Shown in pieces: positions 16,724 to 26,406 of a stretch of 64,000 nt of DNA (its first letter is position 1; each line of letters starts with the position of its first letter). The position numbers and the translations under genes were made by a program. The DNA lies in the NCBI GenBank assembly GCA_025062325.1, contig JANXAL010000022.1, forward strand, positions 22,900 through 86,899, written 5' to 3'. The notes beneath the pieces are model-generated. The model saw only the letters and a list, made by a program, of their open reading frames with translations, was not told where the DNA came from and did no database searches. Source of the stretch: Roseiflexus sp. (GTDB lineage Bacteria > Chloroflexota > Chloroflexia > Chloroflexales > Roseiflexaceae).

Positions 16724-16896
16724 TGCGAGCCGGGACTATTATAGTCGAGCCTTAGACACATGCCGCTGCAGCCCGGCTGAGACTCGCGTGATCCGTTGCT
16801 GATACGAGATGTCCGGCTAGAGGCGAGGGTTGTTGAAGACGGGAAGTTGGGCAGGTGCGAAAGGGTGAAGGTTGGAGGAAGGAAAAAACCCGGATT

Positions 16897-17175
16897 CGTT
16901 GACTGTGTGACACAGAGCAGGCACAACGGTTGCCCTTCGCTTATGCGCTTCCCTCATTCGCCAACCGCATCAAGGTAGCGTGGGTGCGACGGCGGCCATT
17001 TGCTTCCGTTTGCCTATTCACGTTTCTAATTTATTGACCGCGTGATCCTGCACAGGCGCGGCGGCGGCCTTTCGCTGCCATTCGCTTATTCGCTTCCCTA
17101 TTCCTTGACCACGCGATACGGCGCGGGCGCGACGGTTTCCATTCCCTCCCATTCGTTGACCGCACACCTTCGTTG
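16897..17175. repeat. Degenerate tandem repeat, about 4.5 units
   Basis: Units of roughly 50-73 bp begin with variants of CGTTGACCGCG or CCTTGACCACG, pass through a GCGCGGGCGCGACGG-like core and end in CCATTCGCTTATTCGCTTCC. Approximate units are 16897-16957, 16959-17031, 17032-17102 and 17103-17153, plus a partial. No reading frame spans them convincingly. They lie just downstream of the hybrid kinase's stop. Confidence 0.5.
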
Positions 17176-17196
17176 ACTACATGCTCCGCAACGTTC

Positions 17197-20100
17197 TCAG
17201 TCGGACGCATTCACTGCCACCGCATCGAGCATGCGACGCACCTGACTCAATAATGCATAACGAGTGAACGGCTTGTGCAGAAATGCGACAGTTGGATTTT
17301 CGTTACTGATCGACACCTGGCGAGCATACCCGGACATAAAGAGAATGCCCACACCGGGATAGCGCGCCTGAACCCATGTTGCGAGTTCAACCCCGCTCAT
17401 TCCGGGCATCACTAGATCGGTGATCAGCAGATGAATCGCGCGCGCGGGCAGCGTTTCAACGACCTGTTGCGCTTCCTGGCCGTTGCTTGCTTCAAAGACA
17501 GTATAGCCATAATCGCGCAGTATACGCGCTGCCAGGCGCCGCACTGCCGGTTCATCCTCGACTACCAGGATGGTTTCCAGACCTCGTTCTGGTTGGGTCA
17601 CCATTTCGGGTTCTTGGGAATGCGACGAGTCACAAGAGGCATAGGGCAGATAGACCTCAAACCGCGTTCCCTTGCCGACCTCGCTCTCAAACCGAATCAT
17701 CCCGGAGTGCTGCTGCACAATGCCCAGGCACGTCGCCAGACCCAGACCGGTGCCCTGACCTGGCGTTTTAGTCGTAAAGTACGGCTCAAAGATATGCTCT
17801 TTCACATCATCAGGGATGCCTACACCGGTATCCTGGACAGTAATGCAGACATATGATGCTGATGTCTCTCCTCCAACCGTCGTCTCCACGAGCGACGTGG
17901 CGACAGTCAGCGCGCCACCCTCTGGCATAGCGTCGCGCGCATTGACAATCAGATTCATAATAACCTGCTCGAATTGATGCGGATCGATATGGATGGGACA
18001 TGGGTATGGCGCCCGCGCCCAGGTAAAGTGAATATCTTCACCGATCAGACGAAGGATCAGCGGCGCCATGCCGTCAATGAGCACATTGGCGTCGACCGTC
18101 TGAGGATGGCTCGGTTGGCGGCGTGCAAAGGCGAGTAACTGACGTACCAGCCCCGCAGCCCGGCGGGCGCTCTGCTGGATCGCCAGAACATCGGGGTATG
18201 CCGGTGAGTCAGGCGAGAGCGCCGTCAACGCCAGGTCGGCGCTCCCGCCGATGACAGTTAGGATATTATTGAAATCGTGCGCCACACCACCTGCCAGCCG
18301 TCCAACCGCTTCTAAGCGCTGGGCATGCATGAGTTGCATTTGCAGCCGCTCGCGCTCAGCCTCTTCCTGCTTGTGCGCAGTAATATCGAAGAAAATCGTC
18401 GCAAACTGATCCGGCCCGAGCGGCGACACTGAAATGAAGAAATGCTTCTGCATCGGCTCAAAGTACACCTCAAAGCGCGCTGGCTGACCGGTGGCGACGA
18501 CCGCGCTGAACTCTGCAAGATAAGGCGGCTCTGAGGTCCTGTAGACCTCAGTGGCGCGACGATGAATAACATCCGCGCGATTCATGTTGAGGATTCGCTC
18601 ATACTGGCTGTTGACATCGAGGATTTCATAGTTGACCGCTCTGCCGTTGTCATCATAGATCAGGCGATGCAACGCTACACCCTCGAACATGTGATCGAAG
18701 AGCGAACGGAAGTACTGCTCACGCTGATGGAGTGCGGTTTCCATACGCTGGCGATGAATAGCGCTGGCGATCAGTTGACCGGTCAATAGAAACGCTTCAA
18801 TCACCACGTCGGACGGATCGTATTCACTGGTGACCGAGTCGAAGCCGATCCATCCAATGAATTGCGCGCCAATGAAAAGCGGAATGCCGACCGCAGTTTT
18901 GATCCTGAGTCTTTTGAGCTCCTGCCGTATCACCTCATATTCGGGCGTCTCCGGCACATCCCGCTGCTGCACCACGACGACTTCGCCGCGTCGCATCCGT
19001 TCAACGACAGGTGTGAAATCGGAAAGCTTGATCTGACGGCGTCTTCCGCCGCGGTGTACGGCATCGGGACGTATCCACTCATACGTTCGGATCGCTTCGT
19101 CCCCTGCAGGTGTGACTAGAAAGATGTAACTGCGCTCAACGCCGGTAAATCGGACGACCTTTTCAAGCACACTGGTGATCTGCGTATCGATCTGCGCCAC
19201 ATCGCAACGCACTAAATCGTTGGCTGCCTGCTGAATCAACTGAATAAAACGGAGCCGGTTGCGGATCAGGGCCTGATTGCGTTTCCGTTGTGTGACATTC
19301 CGCCAGATCAGGAGCCGTCCGTTGATCTGACCTTCCTGGCTAACAAGCGGGCTGATCTTGACCTCGAAGGTCTTCTGCTGCCACTCACTTTCCAAGATCT
19401 GCTCACTAGGCTCACTGCATGCCCGAACCAGTGCAGGGCAAGGCGCCAGCACAGTCTCAACGGGTTGTCCAAAGAGCGCACTGCCATCAGGAGCAAAGAG
19501 ACGCTGCGCCGCCGGATTCACATCAATAATCCGGTTGCGTGCATTCAGCACAATGACCGCATCGCTCATCACCTCAACAACATACTCGCGTGCAACTGGC
19601 GCTAGCGTAAAGAGTCGGTAGCGGAACATGCCCCACAGAATTACCAGACCGGAGAATGCCAGCGCGACCGGAGTGATATCCAGCGGCATGAGGGGGTGTA
19701 GTTCAAAGAGTTGCAACAGATTGGCAATCCAGGGCACGAGTGCGCTAATAGCAATAATAGCCGCGCTTCTGCGATACAGCGATGGCAACTGGCGTGTGGC
19801 GCGCCAGAAAATCATCATTCCTACGGTAATCAGGGTATACGCATAGATGATAAACACCCACGCCCACGGACCGGGCGTAACGTCCAGTAGTGGGAATGGA
19901 CCTTCCTGAACGAGCGTCACATGCGAGTAGAAGAGTCTGTGTACATTGTTTGTCCAGTTCAGCACAATAGTTGCAACCGGGATGACGCACCACGGCACGC
20001 CACGCCAGCGCAACAGCCACATCGCATACCGGGTGTAAGCAATGGCAAAGCGTAGATACAGAACCGGAAGAAACGCGATACCGAGATAGGCCGCGCCGAG

Positions 20101-20313
20101 CCAGAGCAGTTTGGTGGGAAGCGACGTGCTGACCAGCATCAGCCCGTATGCCAGCGTCCACACAATCGACGCTGCCATGAGAGCAACCAGTTGCGTAGCG
20201 CCAGCCGTCATACGCTGACGCCAGGCATACAGTGCGACGGCAGTCTCAATGAGCGCTGCTATCAGAAGCAGCGAAATAAACCCGGGAATCAACCACACAA
20301 CTAGCGACTCCAC
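17197..20313 (-). CDS. Hybrid sensor histidine kinase (7TM-PAS-GAF-PAS-HisKA-HATPase-REC)
   Basis: 1038 residues. An N-terminal seven-helix membrane module (about 1-225) resembles HisKin_7TM. It is followed by a PAS domain (VMSDAVIVLNARNRIIDVNP), a GAF domain (about 355-520, VLEKVVRFTGVERSYIFLV), a second PAS (about 535-650), HisKA with H679 (GGVAHDFNNILTV), HATPase (N box NLIVNARDAM, DTGVGIPDD, GTGLGLATC) and a C-terminal receiver with D966 (LLITDLVMPGMSG). The start codon is GTG. It senses an unknown signal and phosphorylates its own receiver, and could pass phosphate onward. TGGTACAAT on the minus strand (20424-20416) is a candidate extended -10. Confidence 0.92.
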   Translation of the reverse strand: MESLVVWLIPGFISLLLIAALIETAVALYAWRQRMTAGATQLVALMAASIVWTLAYGLMLVSTSLPTKLLWLGAAYLGIAFLPVLYLRFAIAYTRYAMWLLRWRGVPWCVIPVATIVLNWTNNVHRLFYSHVTLVQEGPFPLLDVTPGPWAWVFIIYAYTLITVGMMIFWRATRQLPSLYRRSAAIIAISALVPWIANLLQLFELHPLMPLDITPVALAFSGLVILWGMFRYRLFTLAPVAREYVVEVMSDAVIVLNARNRIIDVNPAAQRLFAPDGSALFGQPVETVLAPCPALVRACSEPSEQILESEWQQKTFEVKISPLVSQEGQINGRLLIWRNVTQRKRNQALIRNRLRFIQLIQQAANDLVRCDVAQIDTQITSVLEKVVRFTGVERSYIFLVTPAGDEAIRTYEWIRPDAVHRGGRRRQIKLSDFTPVVERMRRGEVVVVQQRDVPETPEYEVIRQELKRLRIKTAVGIPLFIGAQFIGWIGFDSVTSEYDPSDVVIEAFLLTGQLIASAIHRQRMETALHQREQYFRSLFDHMFEGVALHRLIYDDNGRAVNYEILDVNSQYERILNMNRADVIHRRATEVYRTSEPPYLAEFSAVVATGQPARFEVYFEPMQKHFFISVSPLGPDQFATIFFDITAHKQEEAERERLQMQLMHAQRLEAVGRLAGGVAHDFNNILTVIGGSADLALTALSPDSPAYPDVLAIQQSARRAAGLVRQLLAFARRQPSHPQTVDANVLIDGMAPLILRLIGEDIHFTWARAPYPCPIHIDPHQFEQVIMNLIVNARDAMPEGGALTVATSLVETTVGGETSASYVCITVQDTGVGIPDDVKEHIFEPYFTTKTPGQGTGLGLATCLGIVQQHSGMIRFESEVGKGTRFEVYLPYASCDSSHSQEPEMVTQPERGLETILVVEDEPAVRRLAARILRDYGYTVFEASNGQEAQQVVETLPARAIHLLITDLVMPGMSGVELATWVQARYPGVGILFMSGYARQVSISNENPTVAFLHKPFTRYALLSQVRRMLDAVAVNASD

Positions 20314-20527
20314 AGCAAGGCGCAGAGGGTCAGGATATCTGCCATTCCGGGTACACAGACATCCTGATCCCCTGGTCTCACTCCGATCGCATATCTGGAC
20401 GACCGGCTACATGGTATTGTACCACTGGTGTGTAACTAAACTGGTAGAGCAATTAACCAGACGTCGCACGGTATCGTAGTCCGGTCTTCCTGGGCGCGGC
20501 GGGCTGAAGCTCTTGCCGAGACCACAA

Positions 20528-20544
20528 AAGCCCCTTTGGGGCTT
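20528..20544. terminator. Short perfect hairpin, terminator-like on the minus strand
   Basis: AAGCCCC and GGGGCTT surround a TTT loop. Read on the minus strand the stem is followed by TTTTGTGG, like a weak intrinsic terminator. No minus-strand gene ends just before it, so it could be a relic of a lost gene or mobile element. Confidence 0.3.
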
Positions 20545-20724
20545 CCACGTCCTGAGCGAGGGCTTGAGTCCGCAGCTCAGAGAACGCGCGGCCTGGCAGT
20601 GCAGATATACCGAATTCGTTTCTTAATCCTCATGAAACCGGCACCGACCGCTTCGCCGCCTGAATGCATCCGGGTGGTTAATCACCCTACGTTGCTGCCT
20701 TGAGCATCAGCGCACTGCTGCGAT

Positions 20725-21250
20725 CCCTCACACGTGGAGAGCGTTTGGGGTGCGATGGATGTTTTCCGTGTCCTGACCCCGTTTTCCCCTCATCCTCCCC
20801 CATGCCCCCCTTCTCCCACCCCCCTGCGCCCCCGCATGCGGGGGTTTTCTCAAGTGTAGGCTTTTTGGTGTGCGAAGCGGATGTGCCGCATCCTGACGCC
20901 CTTTTTCCCCTCATCCCCCCTACCCCCTTCTCCCACAAGGGGAGAAGGGGGAGTTAGGGCGTCCTGATGCCTGAAACGGGCGATGCAACGGAAGGGCTTG
21001 CCGAAAAAATCTACACTTGTGAGATGCGGGGGTTGGGGGTCGCCGCGCGCTCTCAGGCGCTCCCATAGCCGCTGCGCCCTCCGCATGCGGGGGTTGGGGA
21101 AGGCTCGATGATGTCCGCTCTACCCGGCTGGTCCTGCGCCCCCTGTATGCGGGGGGTTGGGGGGAAAAGGGAGAGGTTGCGCATTCCAACGCTCCGAGCG
21201 GGCGATGTAACGGAGGGGCTTGCTGGAAAAAGTCTCCACTTGTGAGGCTG
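20725..21250. repeat. Dispersed MITE-like repeat, composite copy 4
   Basis: Contains a type-B end at about 20845-20905 (CTCAAGTGTAGGCTTTTTGG, GTGCGAAGCGGATGTGCC) and an inverted type-A end at about 20955-21025 (GGGCGATGCAACGGAAGGGC, TTGCCGAAAAAATCTACAC). A further A-type end follows at about 21185-21246 (GGCTTGCTGGAAAAAGTCTCC, then ACTTGTGAG). Interiors carry CCGCATGCGGGGG words. The last end lies 18 bp before the phosphoesterase stop at 21264. The remainder of 20314-20724 holds no gene I can support. Confidence 0.65.
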
Positions 21251-21263
21251 TGATACCCCGCTG

Positions 21264-21968
21264 CTAATCACGAGGGCCGAAAAACCATTGCATGACGCGC
21301 AGTTCATCGATGGCTAGGCGCTGCCGCATCACTTCAGCATAGACGGCGCTGCGATCATACGGTACGCTGCGCAACGAGATGATACCATTCTCAATAACGA
21401 TGTAGTGCGCCTCCTGATCCGGGTCGTCCATGCGGCGGTAGGACGCGCTGCCGGGATTGAGCCAGACCTCGCGCTCGCCCAGTATCATGATCCCCTGGCG
21501 GTGGGTATGTCCCAAGATCAACCGATCAATCTCACGGCCGGGAAAGCGCGCCTGACAGAAGGTGCGATAGGCATGACGGCTTAGAATAAGTTCGTAATTG
21601 CGGTAGAGATGGGTCATACCGTAGCGAACGCCATCGACTTCGAAGGTCACCGCTTCCGGCAACGACAACAAAAAATCGGCGTCTTCCGCCCTTAACCGAC
21701 GAGCGTTGTGGTGTCGCCACTGAAGTGCGCTCTCAGTCACGTGCCAGAGCGCCGGTTCATAGAAGGTCTCTGCTACCTGTCGGTCGTGGTTGCCCTGCAC
21801 GCAAACGACCTTGTGCGCACGCATCCAGTCGAGCACTTCACGCGGATGCGTCCCGTAATCGACCAGATCGCCAGCGCAGTAGATGACGTCTGCATCACGC
21901 TCGCGCGCCCAGATCGCCTCCAGCGCAATAATGTTGCTGTGAATATCGGAAAGGATCAGTGCTTTCAT
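21264..21968 (-). CDS. Metallophosphoesterase (calcineurin-like)
   Basis: 234 residues with the full ordered motif set: LSDIHSN (about 6-12), GDLVDYG, GNHDR, and GHTHRQG near the C-terminal third. These residues bind two metals for phosphoester hydrolysis; the form resembles YfcE/MJ0936-type phosphodiesterases. The start is ATG 21968. The longer upstream open frame is antisense to the divergent lipoprotein gene and is rejected. No ribosome site is obvious. The physiological substrate is unknown. Confidence 0.87.
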   Translation of the reverse strand: MKALILSDIHSNIIALEAIWARERDADVIYCAGDLVDYGTHPREVLDWMRAHKVVCVQGNHDRQVAETFYEPALWHVTESALQWRHHNARRLRAEDADFLLSLPEAVTFEVDGVRYGMTHLYRNYELILSRHAYRTFCQARFPGREIDRLILGHTHRQGIMILGEREVWLNPGSASYRRMDDPDQEAHYIVIENGIISLRSVPYDRSAVYAEVMRQRLAIDELRVMQWFFGPRD

Positions 21969-22011
21969 CACAGTACAGCATACCAGATGTTGGGACATAG
22001 CGTACATAGCA

Positions 22012-22040
22012 TTGCGTCCTTCTCCGGCGAGCGTTACAAT
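22012..22040 (+). promoter_or_regulatory. Promoter for the S41-type lipoprotein gene
   Basis: TTGCGT (22012-22017), a 17-bp spacer and TACAAT (22035-22040). The expected start site near 22047 leaves a leader of about 25 nt containing AAGGAG at 22061-22066 before ATG 22072. Confidence 0.62.
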
Positions 22041-22071
22041 ACCCCGCGTGACTGCGTGGCAAGGAGCTATC

Positions 22072-24165
22072 ATGAAACAACGTTCTTTCTGGCATACCGG
22101 TGCGATAATAGTTCTGATCCTGGCGCTCGCTGCCTGTGGCAACGTTGCCGCACCACCAACCGCATTGCCGACTGCTGCGCTGCCGGTGCAGAGGACAACC
22201 ACAGTCGAACCGCCCGCCGTCTCGCCAACAGCAGGAGCGACTGCTTCGCCGGAGGCGACCACGCAACCGCCCATCCCGCCGCGCACAGCAACGGGCGGCG
22301 TCGAGGTGATCACCGGCGAGTTCGCGTATACCAATGACATCATTACCGTCTACTATGTTGAACACGCGGTTGGACTCGTCGATCTCTACGGGTTTATCAC
22401 CCGCAACGAAGAATGGGAACTGCCGGTTGAGAGTCAGGCGCTAGGTCCGCTGACGATTGACACCGCGAAGCGGCGCGGCAGGTTTCGCCTGGCGCTGCCT
22501 GCGCGCCCGGCAGGGGTGCTGGCGGATGTCGATAACGACACGCAGCGCGACACCGGTGTGCAGGTGTTTGTCGTAGCGTACTGGCCCAACCTGTATGGCG
22601 GTCCCTTTTCCGAAGGAGATGACCGCAGTTTTGGCTGGCCCTCCTATTTGGCTTCAACAGTTAACGATCCGGAGAACAATGACGAAATCACCGGCGGCAA
22701 GCTGATCGTGTGGGCGCCGGACGATGCCCAGCAGTTTCCAACCGATTTTGGCGCTGATGGGTTGTTATTCACCGCCGACGATCCGGTTGGTCCGCTTCCT
22801 GCCGGGTACTCGGTCATCGATCTCGATAAGCGTCCGTTTGCCATTGAGCGTGACCGCGAAGTGCGGATGACGCTGTACGAGCCCCCGGATGCAGCGATCA
22901 AGGATTTCTCCGATCTGTCGTACACCAGAGCATTCGACGAGATGTTCAAACGGGTGCGCGTTGAGTACGCCTTCAACGGCATTCCCGGCAAAGCGCCGGA
23001 TTGGGACGTGCTCTACGCCGAACTAGCGCCTCGCGTTGCCGAGGCGGAACGCCGACAGGATCAGCGAGCATTCTTTGAGGTAATGCTCGATTTTGCAAAT
23101 GCCTTCCGCGATGGACATGTCGACGTTAGCTCACCGCTTTCCGGTTCGCTGTTCCGTGAGCGCACGGCTAGCGGGTACGGGTTTGCCATCCGCGAACTGG
23201 ACGACGGTCGTGCGCTGGTGGTGTTTGTGACGCGCAATGGTCCTGCTGATCGTGCCGGTATGCAGGTCGGCGCCGAAGTGCTGGCGTTCAACGGCAAACC
23301 GATCAAAGACGCGATTTCTGAGGTGGAGCCGCTGGGAGGACCGTTCTCAACCGACTTTGCACGACGCTATCAGCAGGCGCGCTACCTGTTGCGCGCGCCC
23401 ATTGGGACAGCGGCACGGGTAACGTTCGCTAATCCGCGCAGTGCGCCACAGACCATCACACTGCGCGCTGTGGAAGAACGTGAGAGCTTCCTGGCGACAT
23501 CGATCTTCAAGGAACGCGACCTGGCGGCGCTGCCCGTTGAGTTTGAGCAACGACCGTCCGGCGTGGGATACATTCGCATCAACGATAACTACGACGACCT
23601 GAACTTGCTGATTAGGCTGTTTGAACGTGCGCTAAAGACGTTCGAAGACTTGGATGTTCCCGGCATCATCATCGATATGCGCCAGAATAGCGGCGGTGCG
23701 CCATTGGGTCTGGCAGGCTTCCTGACCGATCAGGAGATCATCATTGGGCAGGATGAGTACTATAGCGAGCGCACTGGCAAGTTTGAACCGGACGGTCCGG
23801 TCGATAAGATTCTGCCGAACCAGAATCAGTACCGCTTCGACAAGATAGTGCTGCTGGTAGGTCAGGCATGCTTTAGCGCATGCGAGTTTGAGGCGTATGG
23901 ATTTAGCAAGGTTCCCGGCGTAATCGTCGTTGGGGAAACGCCGACAGCCGGGGTCTATGCCGAGGTGTCACGCGGGCAGTATTTGTTGCCGGACGACATC
24001 TTTCTTCAGATTCCAACCGGGCGCACGGTGCTGCCGGACGGAACGCCACTGCTGGAGGGAGTGGGTGTTGTACCGACGATTCGTGTGCCGGTGACTGCTG
24101 AAACGGTGCTGTCGAACCGCGATGTAGTGTTGGAGCGGGCGGAGCAAGAGATTGTCGGACGCTGA
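22072..24165 (+). CDS. PDZ / S41 peptidase-like lipoprotein
   Basis: 697 residues. The signal peptide ends in LAAC (LALAACGN), followed by a Pro/Thr linker to about residue 80 and a beta-rich domain to about 290. A PDZ segment follows (GYGFAIRELDDGRALVVFV...NGPADRAGMQVGAEVLAFNG, about 365-405). The C-terminal S41-like catalytic fold contains DMRQNSGGA and the Ser candidate in QACFSACEFEAYGF. The lysine spacing of the CtpA type is not apparent, so it may be a tricorn-type (S41B) variant or inactive. AAGGAG and a good promoter precede ATG 22072. Its stop TGA directly abuts the stop of the convergent gene. Confidence 0.8.
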   Translation: MKQRSFWHTGAIIVLILALAACGNVAAPPTALPTAALPVQRTTTVEPPAVSPTAGATASPEATTQPPIPPRTATGGVEVITGEFAYTNDIITVYYVEHAVGLVDLYGFITRNEEWELPVESQALGPLTIDTAKRRGRFRLALPARPAGVLADVDNDTQRDTGVQVFVVAYWPNLYGGPFSEGDDRSFGWPSYLASTVNDPENNDEITGGKLIVWAPDDAQQFPTDFGADGLLFTADDPVGPLPAGYSVIDLDKRPFAIERDREVRMTLYEPPDAAIKDFSDLSYTRAFDEMFKRVRVEYAFNGIPGKAPDWDVLYAELAPRVAEAERRQDQRAFFEVMLDFANAFRDGHVDVSSPLSGSLFRERTASGYGFAIRELDDGRALVVFVTRNGPADRAGMQVGAEVLAFNGKPIKDAISEVEPLGGPFSTDFARRYQQARYLLRAPIGTAARVTFANPRSAPQTITLRAVEERESFLATSIFKERDLAALPVEFEQRPSGVGYIRINDNYDDLNLLIRLFERALKTFEDLDVPGIIIDMRQNSGGAPLGLAGFLTDQEIIIGQDEYYSERTGKFEPDGPVDKILPNQNQYRFDKIVLLVGQACFSACEFEAYGFSKVPGVIVVGETPTAGVYAEVSRGQYLLPDDIFLQIPTGRTVLPDGTPLLEGVGVVPTIRVPVTAETVLSNRDVVLERAEQEIVGR

Positions 24166-26352
24166 CTACCGCAAATACTCGCTCACCTGGCGCACCCAGT
24201 CGGCGGCGCCGTACCAGGCTAGGAAAAGCGCGACAGTAACGGTGAGCGCTGCACCAGCGCGACCGCAGCGCTGCCATCGATCCAGCGCTGCTCCCACGCC
24301 AATGCAGAGCGCTGGATAGATGAAGATTGTCCAGCGTACCGGTTGGTCGCTGAACAGAAGCGTTCCCAGGCTCGCCAGCGCGCCGAGCCAGCAGGCTGCC
24401 AGTGCGATACGCAACGATTGGTTACGTGAGCGAGCAATGAGCCATACGCCGATGACGCCTGCCGTCAGCGCAATCGGCGAGATGGAGGCGCCGGGGCTGA
24501 ACACGAAGCCGATTACCCACCAGTTCAATTTGTCGAGGAGCGGCTCACCTGGCGGACAGATGATCCCCTGCGCTGCCAGCGCCTCTTGCGCGATGCGGCG
24601 CTCCTCTGCTACATAGCCAAACGCTGAATAGAAGAGGACGAATGCTGCGATGCTGGCAGCGACAGTGGTCATAGCATATTGCCAGACCTTCAGGTGTTTG
24701 GGGGTGTGATGCATGTTTGCCTCGTCTTGACCCACTTCCGTCCTCATCCCCTCTGCCCCTTTCTCCCACGCTGTGGGAGGAGGAAAAGGGTCAACGCCCT
24801 TGTTCCTCTCGTCCCCCCTTCCCCCCCCGTCTCCCACAAGGGGAGCAGGAGAAGGTTTGGCGTCCTGGGTCAGACTTAGCAAGAGCCAGCCTGCCAGCGC
24901 TGCACCGGTCGAGAGTGCAACACCGCCGTGACTGAGCAGGATCAGGAAGATCAGGGCGGCGCCAGTGAGCGTCATCTTCCACGATTGATCGCGCAGTGCC
25001 AGCGTCATCCAGAGGATCAGCGGCGCCACCAGCGCCTGCGCCAGCAGGTTCGCCATTTCGCCGACCGAATAAGAGCGCAGGATTGGCGGTGCGAAGACAT
25101 AGATTGCCGTGGTGTAGAGGGCCGTCGTTGCGCCTGCGCCAGCGCGCCGCACCAGCAGCCACAGGATGGCCACTGTCAGGCTTTCCAGCAGCGCTGCGCC
25201 TGCCTGTACCAGCAGCGTTAGCGCTGCGCGATTGGCGCCGACCAGCAGGACGACAGGCAGCAGCGCCAGGTATCCGCCCGGCGGGTATGGCTGCGGTCCG
25301 GCGCCCGCTCGGCATGGCAATCCTTCAGTGAACAGGATCGTGCCGCGCGCTACATCTGCCAGGTTGTTGACATGCAGCCCCAGATCGCTGGTCAGCGCAT
25401 AGGGGTGAAGCATCCCTGCTGTGCGAACGAACCATGCAAACGCCGTCAGCCCTGCGGCGGTTGCAGCGTCCCCAACCGGTTGCACTGCGCGCAGCGCCGC
25501 CTCAACAAAGGGGGTCAACGCATACGCTGCCCACACCCATACTGCAACGGTTGGCGCGAATACCGTTGCATCCATGCGGCGTGCTGCAATCATCCAGGCT
25601 GCAATCAGCGCTACGGTCGCCGCAACCGCTATGGGTGCGTGCGCGGCATACCGGAAAGGCGCACAGGCGCGCTGCACCAGTGCATATATCCCTGCCAGCG
25701 CCGCCATCATCCATGCGAGGGTGGCCCATGCTGGTCGGTAGAACGCAGCTTCCACAGGAGTCGCCACGATACGGAACACTGGCAACCCCAGGATGCGCGG
25801 ATCGGAAGGGGCAATCAGGCGCGGGGTCTCGAATGTCAGGCGCAGGTCGCCAGCCGCGTCGGCAGGTGCAAGCAGAACATACGTTCGCCGCTGAGCATCA
25901 ATCTGAAGCCTGATCTGTGCGCCATCGGCGGTGCGCCAGACGCTGCTCACCGCACTGCCGTCAGGTCGTCCGCTGGCGGCAGTGACACGCAGCAGCCAGA
26001 AGTCGCCGCCGGCACCGGGGAGCACTATCGAGGAGACATCGCGCGTCCAGCGATATGGCGGAGCGTCTGCGGCGTACCACGGACGATCTGGCAGGTCTGC
26101 CGGTTCGGAGTCGTTAAAATTAACAAGGAACGGAGCATCAAAGCCGCGCTGGCGCGTTGCGCGGTCGCCGCCGACATCGAGACGCAGGGTCGGCATCGCC
26201 TGATATGCCAGCATCCAGAGCGCCAGCGCGACTACGAGGGAAACCCGCCACTGCGGCGCGCGCACAACCGCCGCGATCCAGCGCAGTTCGGCAGAGACCC
26301 AGTGAAGCACCGCTGCGCCAGAGCGCGGCGCATGAGAAGAGCGTGCAATCAA
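24166..26352 (-). CDS. Large polytopic membrane protein containing an in-frame repeat element
   Basis: 728 residues: a short basic N-terminus, one TM at about 38-55, an extracytoplasmic domain to about 205, then about twelve further hydrophobic segments. The layout (SDLGLHVNNLADVARG, PQPYPPGGYLALLPVVLL) resembles membrane glycosyltransferase-like GT-C proteins, but no DDE-type catalytic motif is certain. Residues about 495-545 (PSPAPLVGDGGGRGDERNKG and following) translate a copy of the dispersed repeat. It lies 54 bp downstream of the acrylyl-CoA reductase gene as the last gene of the run and abuts the convergent lipoprotein gene with no spacer. Confidence 0.72.
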   Translation of the reverse strand: MIARSSHAPRSGAAVLHWVSAELRWIAAVVRAPQWRVSLVVALALWMLAYQAMPTLRLDVGGDRATRQRGFDAPFLVNFNDSEPADLPDRPWYAADAPPYRWTRDVSSIVLPGAGGDFWLLRVTAASGRPDGSAVSSVWRTADGAQIRLQIDAQRRTYVLLAPADAAGDLRLTFETPRLIAPSDPRILGLPVFRIVATPVEAAFYRPAWATLAWMMAALAGIYALVQRACAPFRYAAHAPIAVAATVALIAAWMIAARRMDATVFAPTVAVWVWAAYALTPFVEAALRAVQPVGDAATAAGLTAFAWFVRTAGMLHPYALTSDLGLHVNNLADVARGTILFTEGLPCRAGAGPQPYPPGGYLALLPVVLLVGANRAALTLLVQAGAALLESLTVAILWLLVRRAGAGATTALYTTAIYVFAPPILRSYSVGEMANLLAQALVAPLILWMTLALRDQSWKMTLTGAALIFLILLSHGGVALSTGAALAGWLLLSLTQDAKPSPAPLVGDGGGRGDERNKGVDPFPPPTAWEKGAEGMRTEVGQDEANMHHTPKHLKVWQYAMTTVAASIAAFVLFYSAFGYVAEERRIAQEALAAQGIICPPGEPLLDKLNWWVIGFVFSPGASISPIALTAGVIGVWLIARSRNQSLRIALAACWLGALASLGTLLFSDQPVRWTIFIYPALCIGVGAALDRWQRCGRAGAALTVTVALFLAWYGAADWVRQVSEYLR
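24705..24875. repeat. Dispersed repeat copy embedded in a coding sequence
   Basis: CCTTTCTCCCACGCTGTGGG, CCCCCCGTCTCCCACAAGGG and GGCGTCCTGGGTCAG match the interiors and inner ends of the intergenic copies. The translated stretch on the minus strand stays open, so the membrane protein reads through it. Ends are more decayed than at 6.1 or 21.0 kb. Confidence 0.6.
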
Positions 26353-26406
26353 AGTCAGACGCCAAACGGGAGAACGTTGAGCGTCCTGCGTTCGACGTTC
26401 AACGTT

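Noticed and set aside
20500..20620. Possible IS200/IS605-type element end (hairpin AAGCCCC/GGGGCTT)
   Set aside because: No transposase or accessory gene and no recognisable partner end; only the hairpin itself can be supported.
21969..22343. N-terminal extension of the metallophosphoesterase
   Set aside because: It translates the antisense of the divergent lipoprotein's promoter and signal peptide; the family start MKALILSDIHSN is at 21968.
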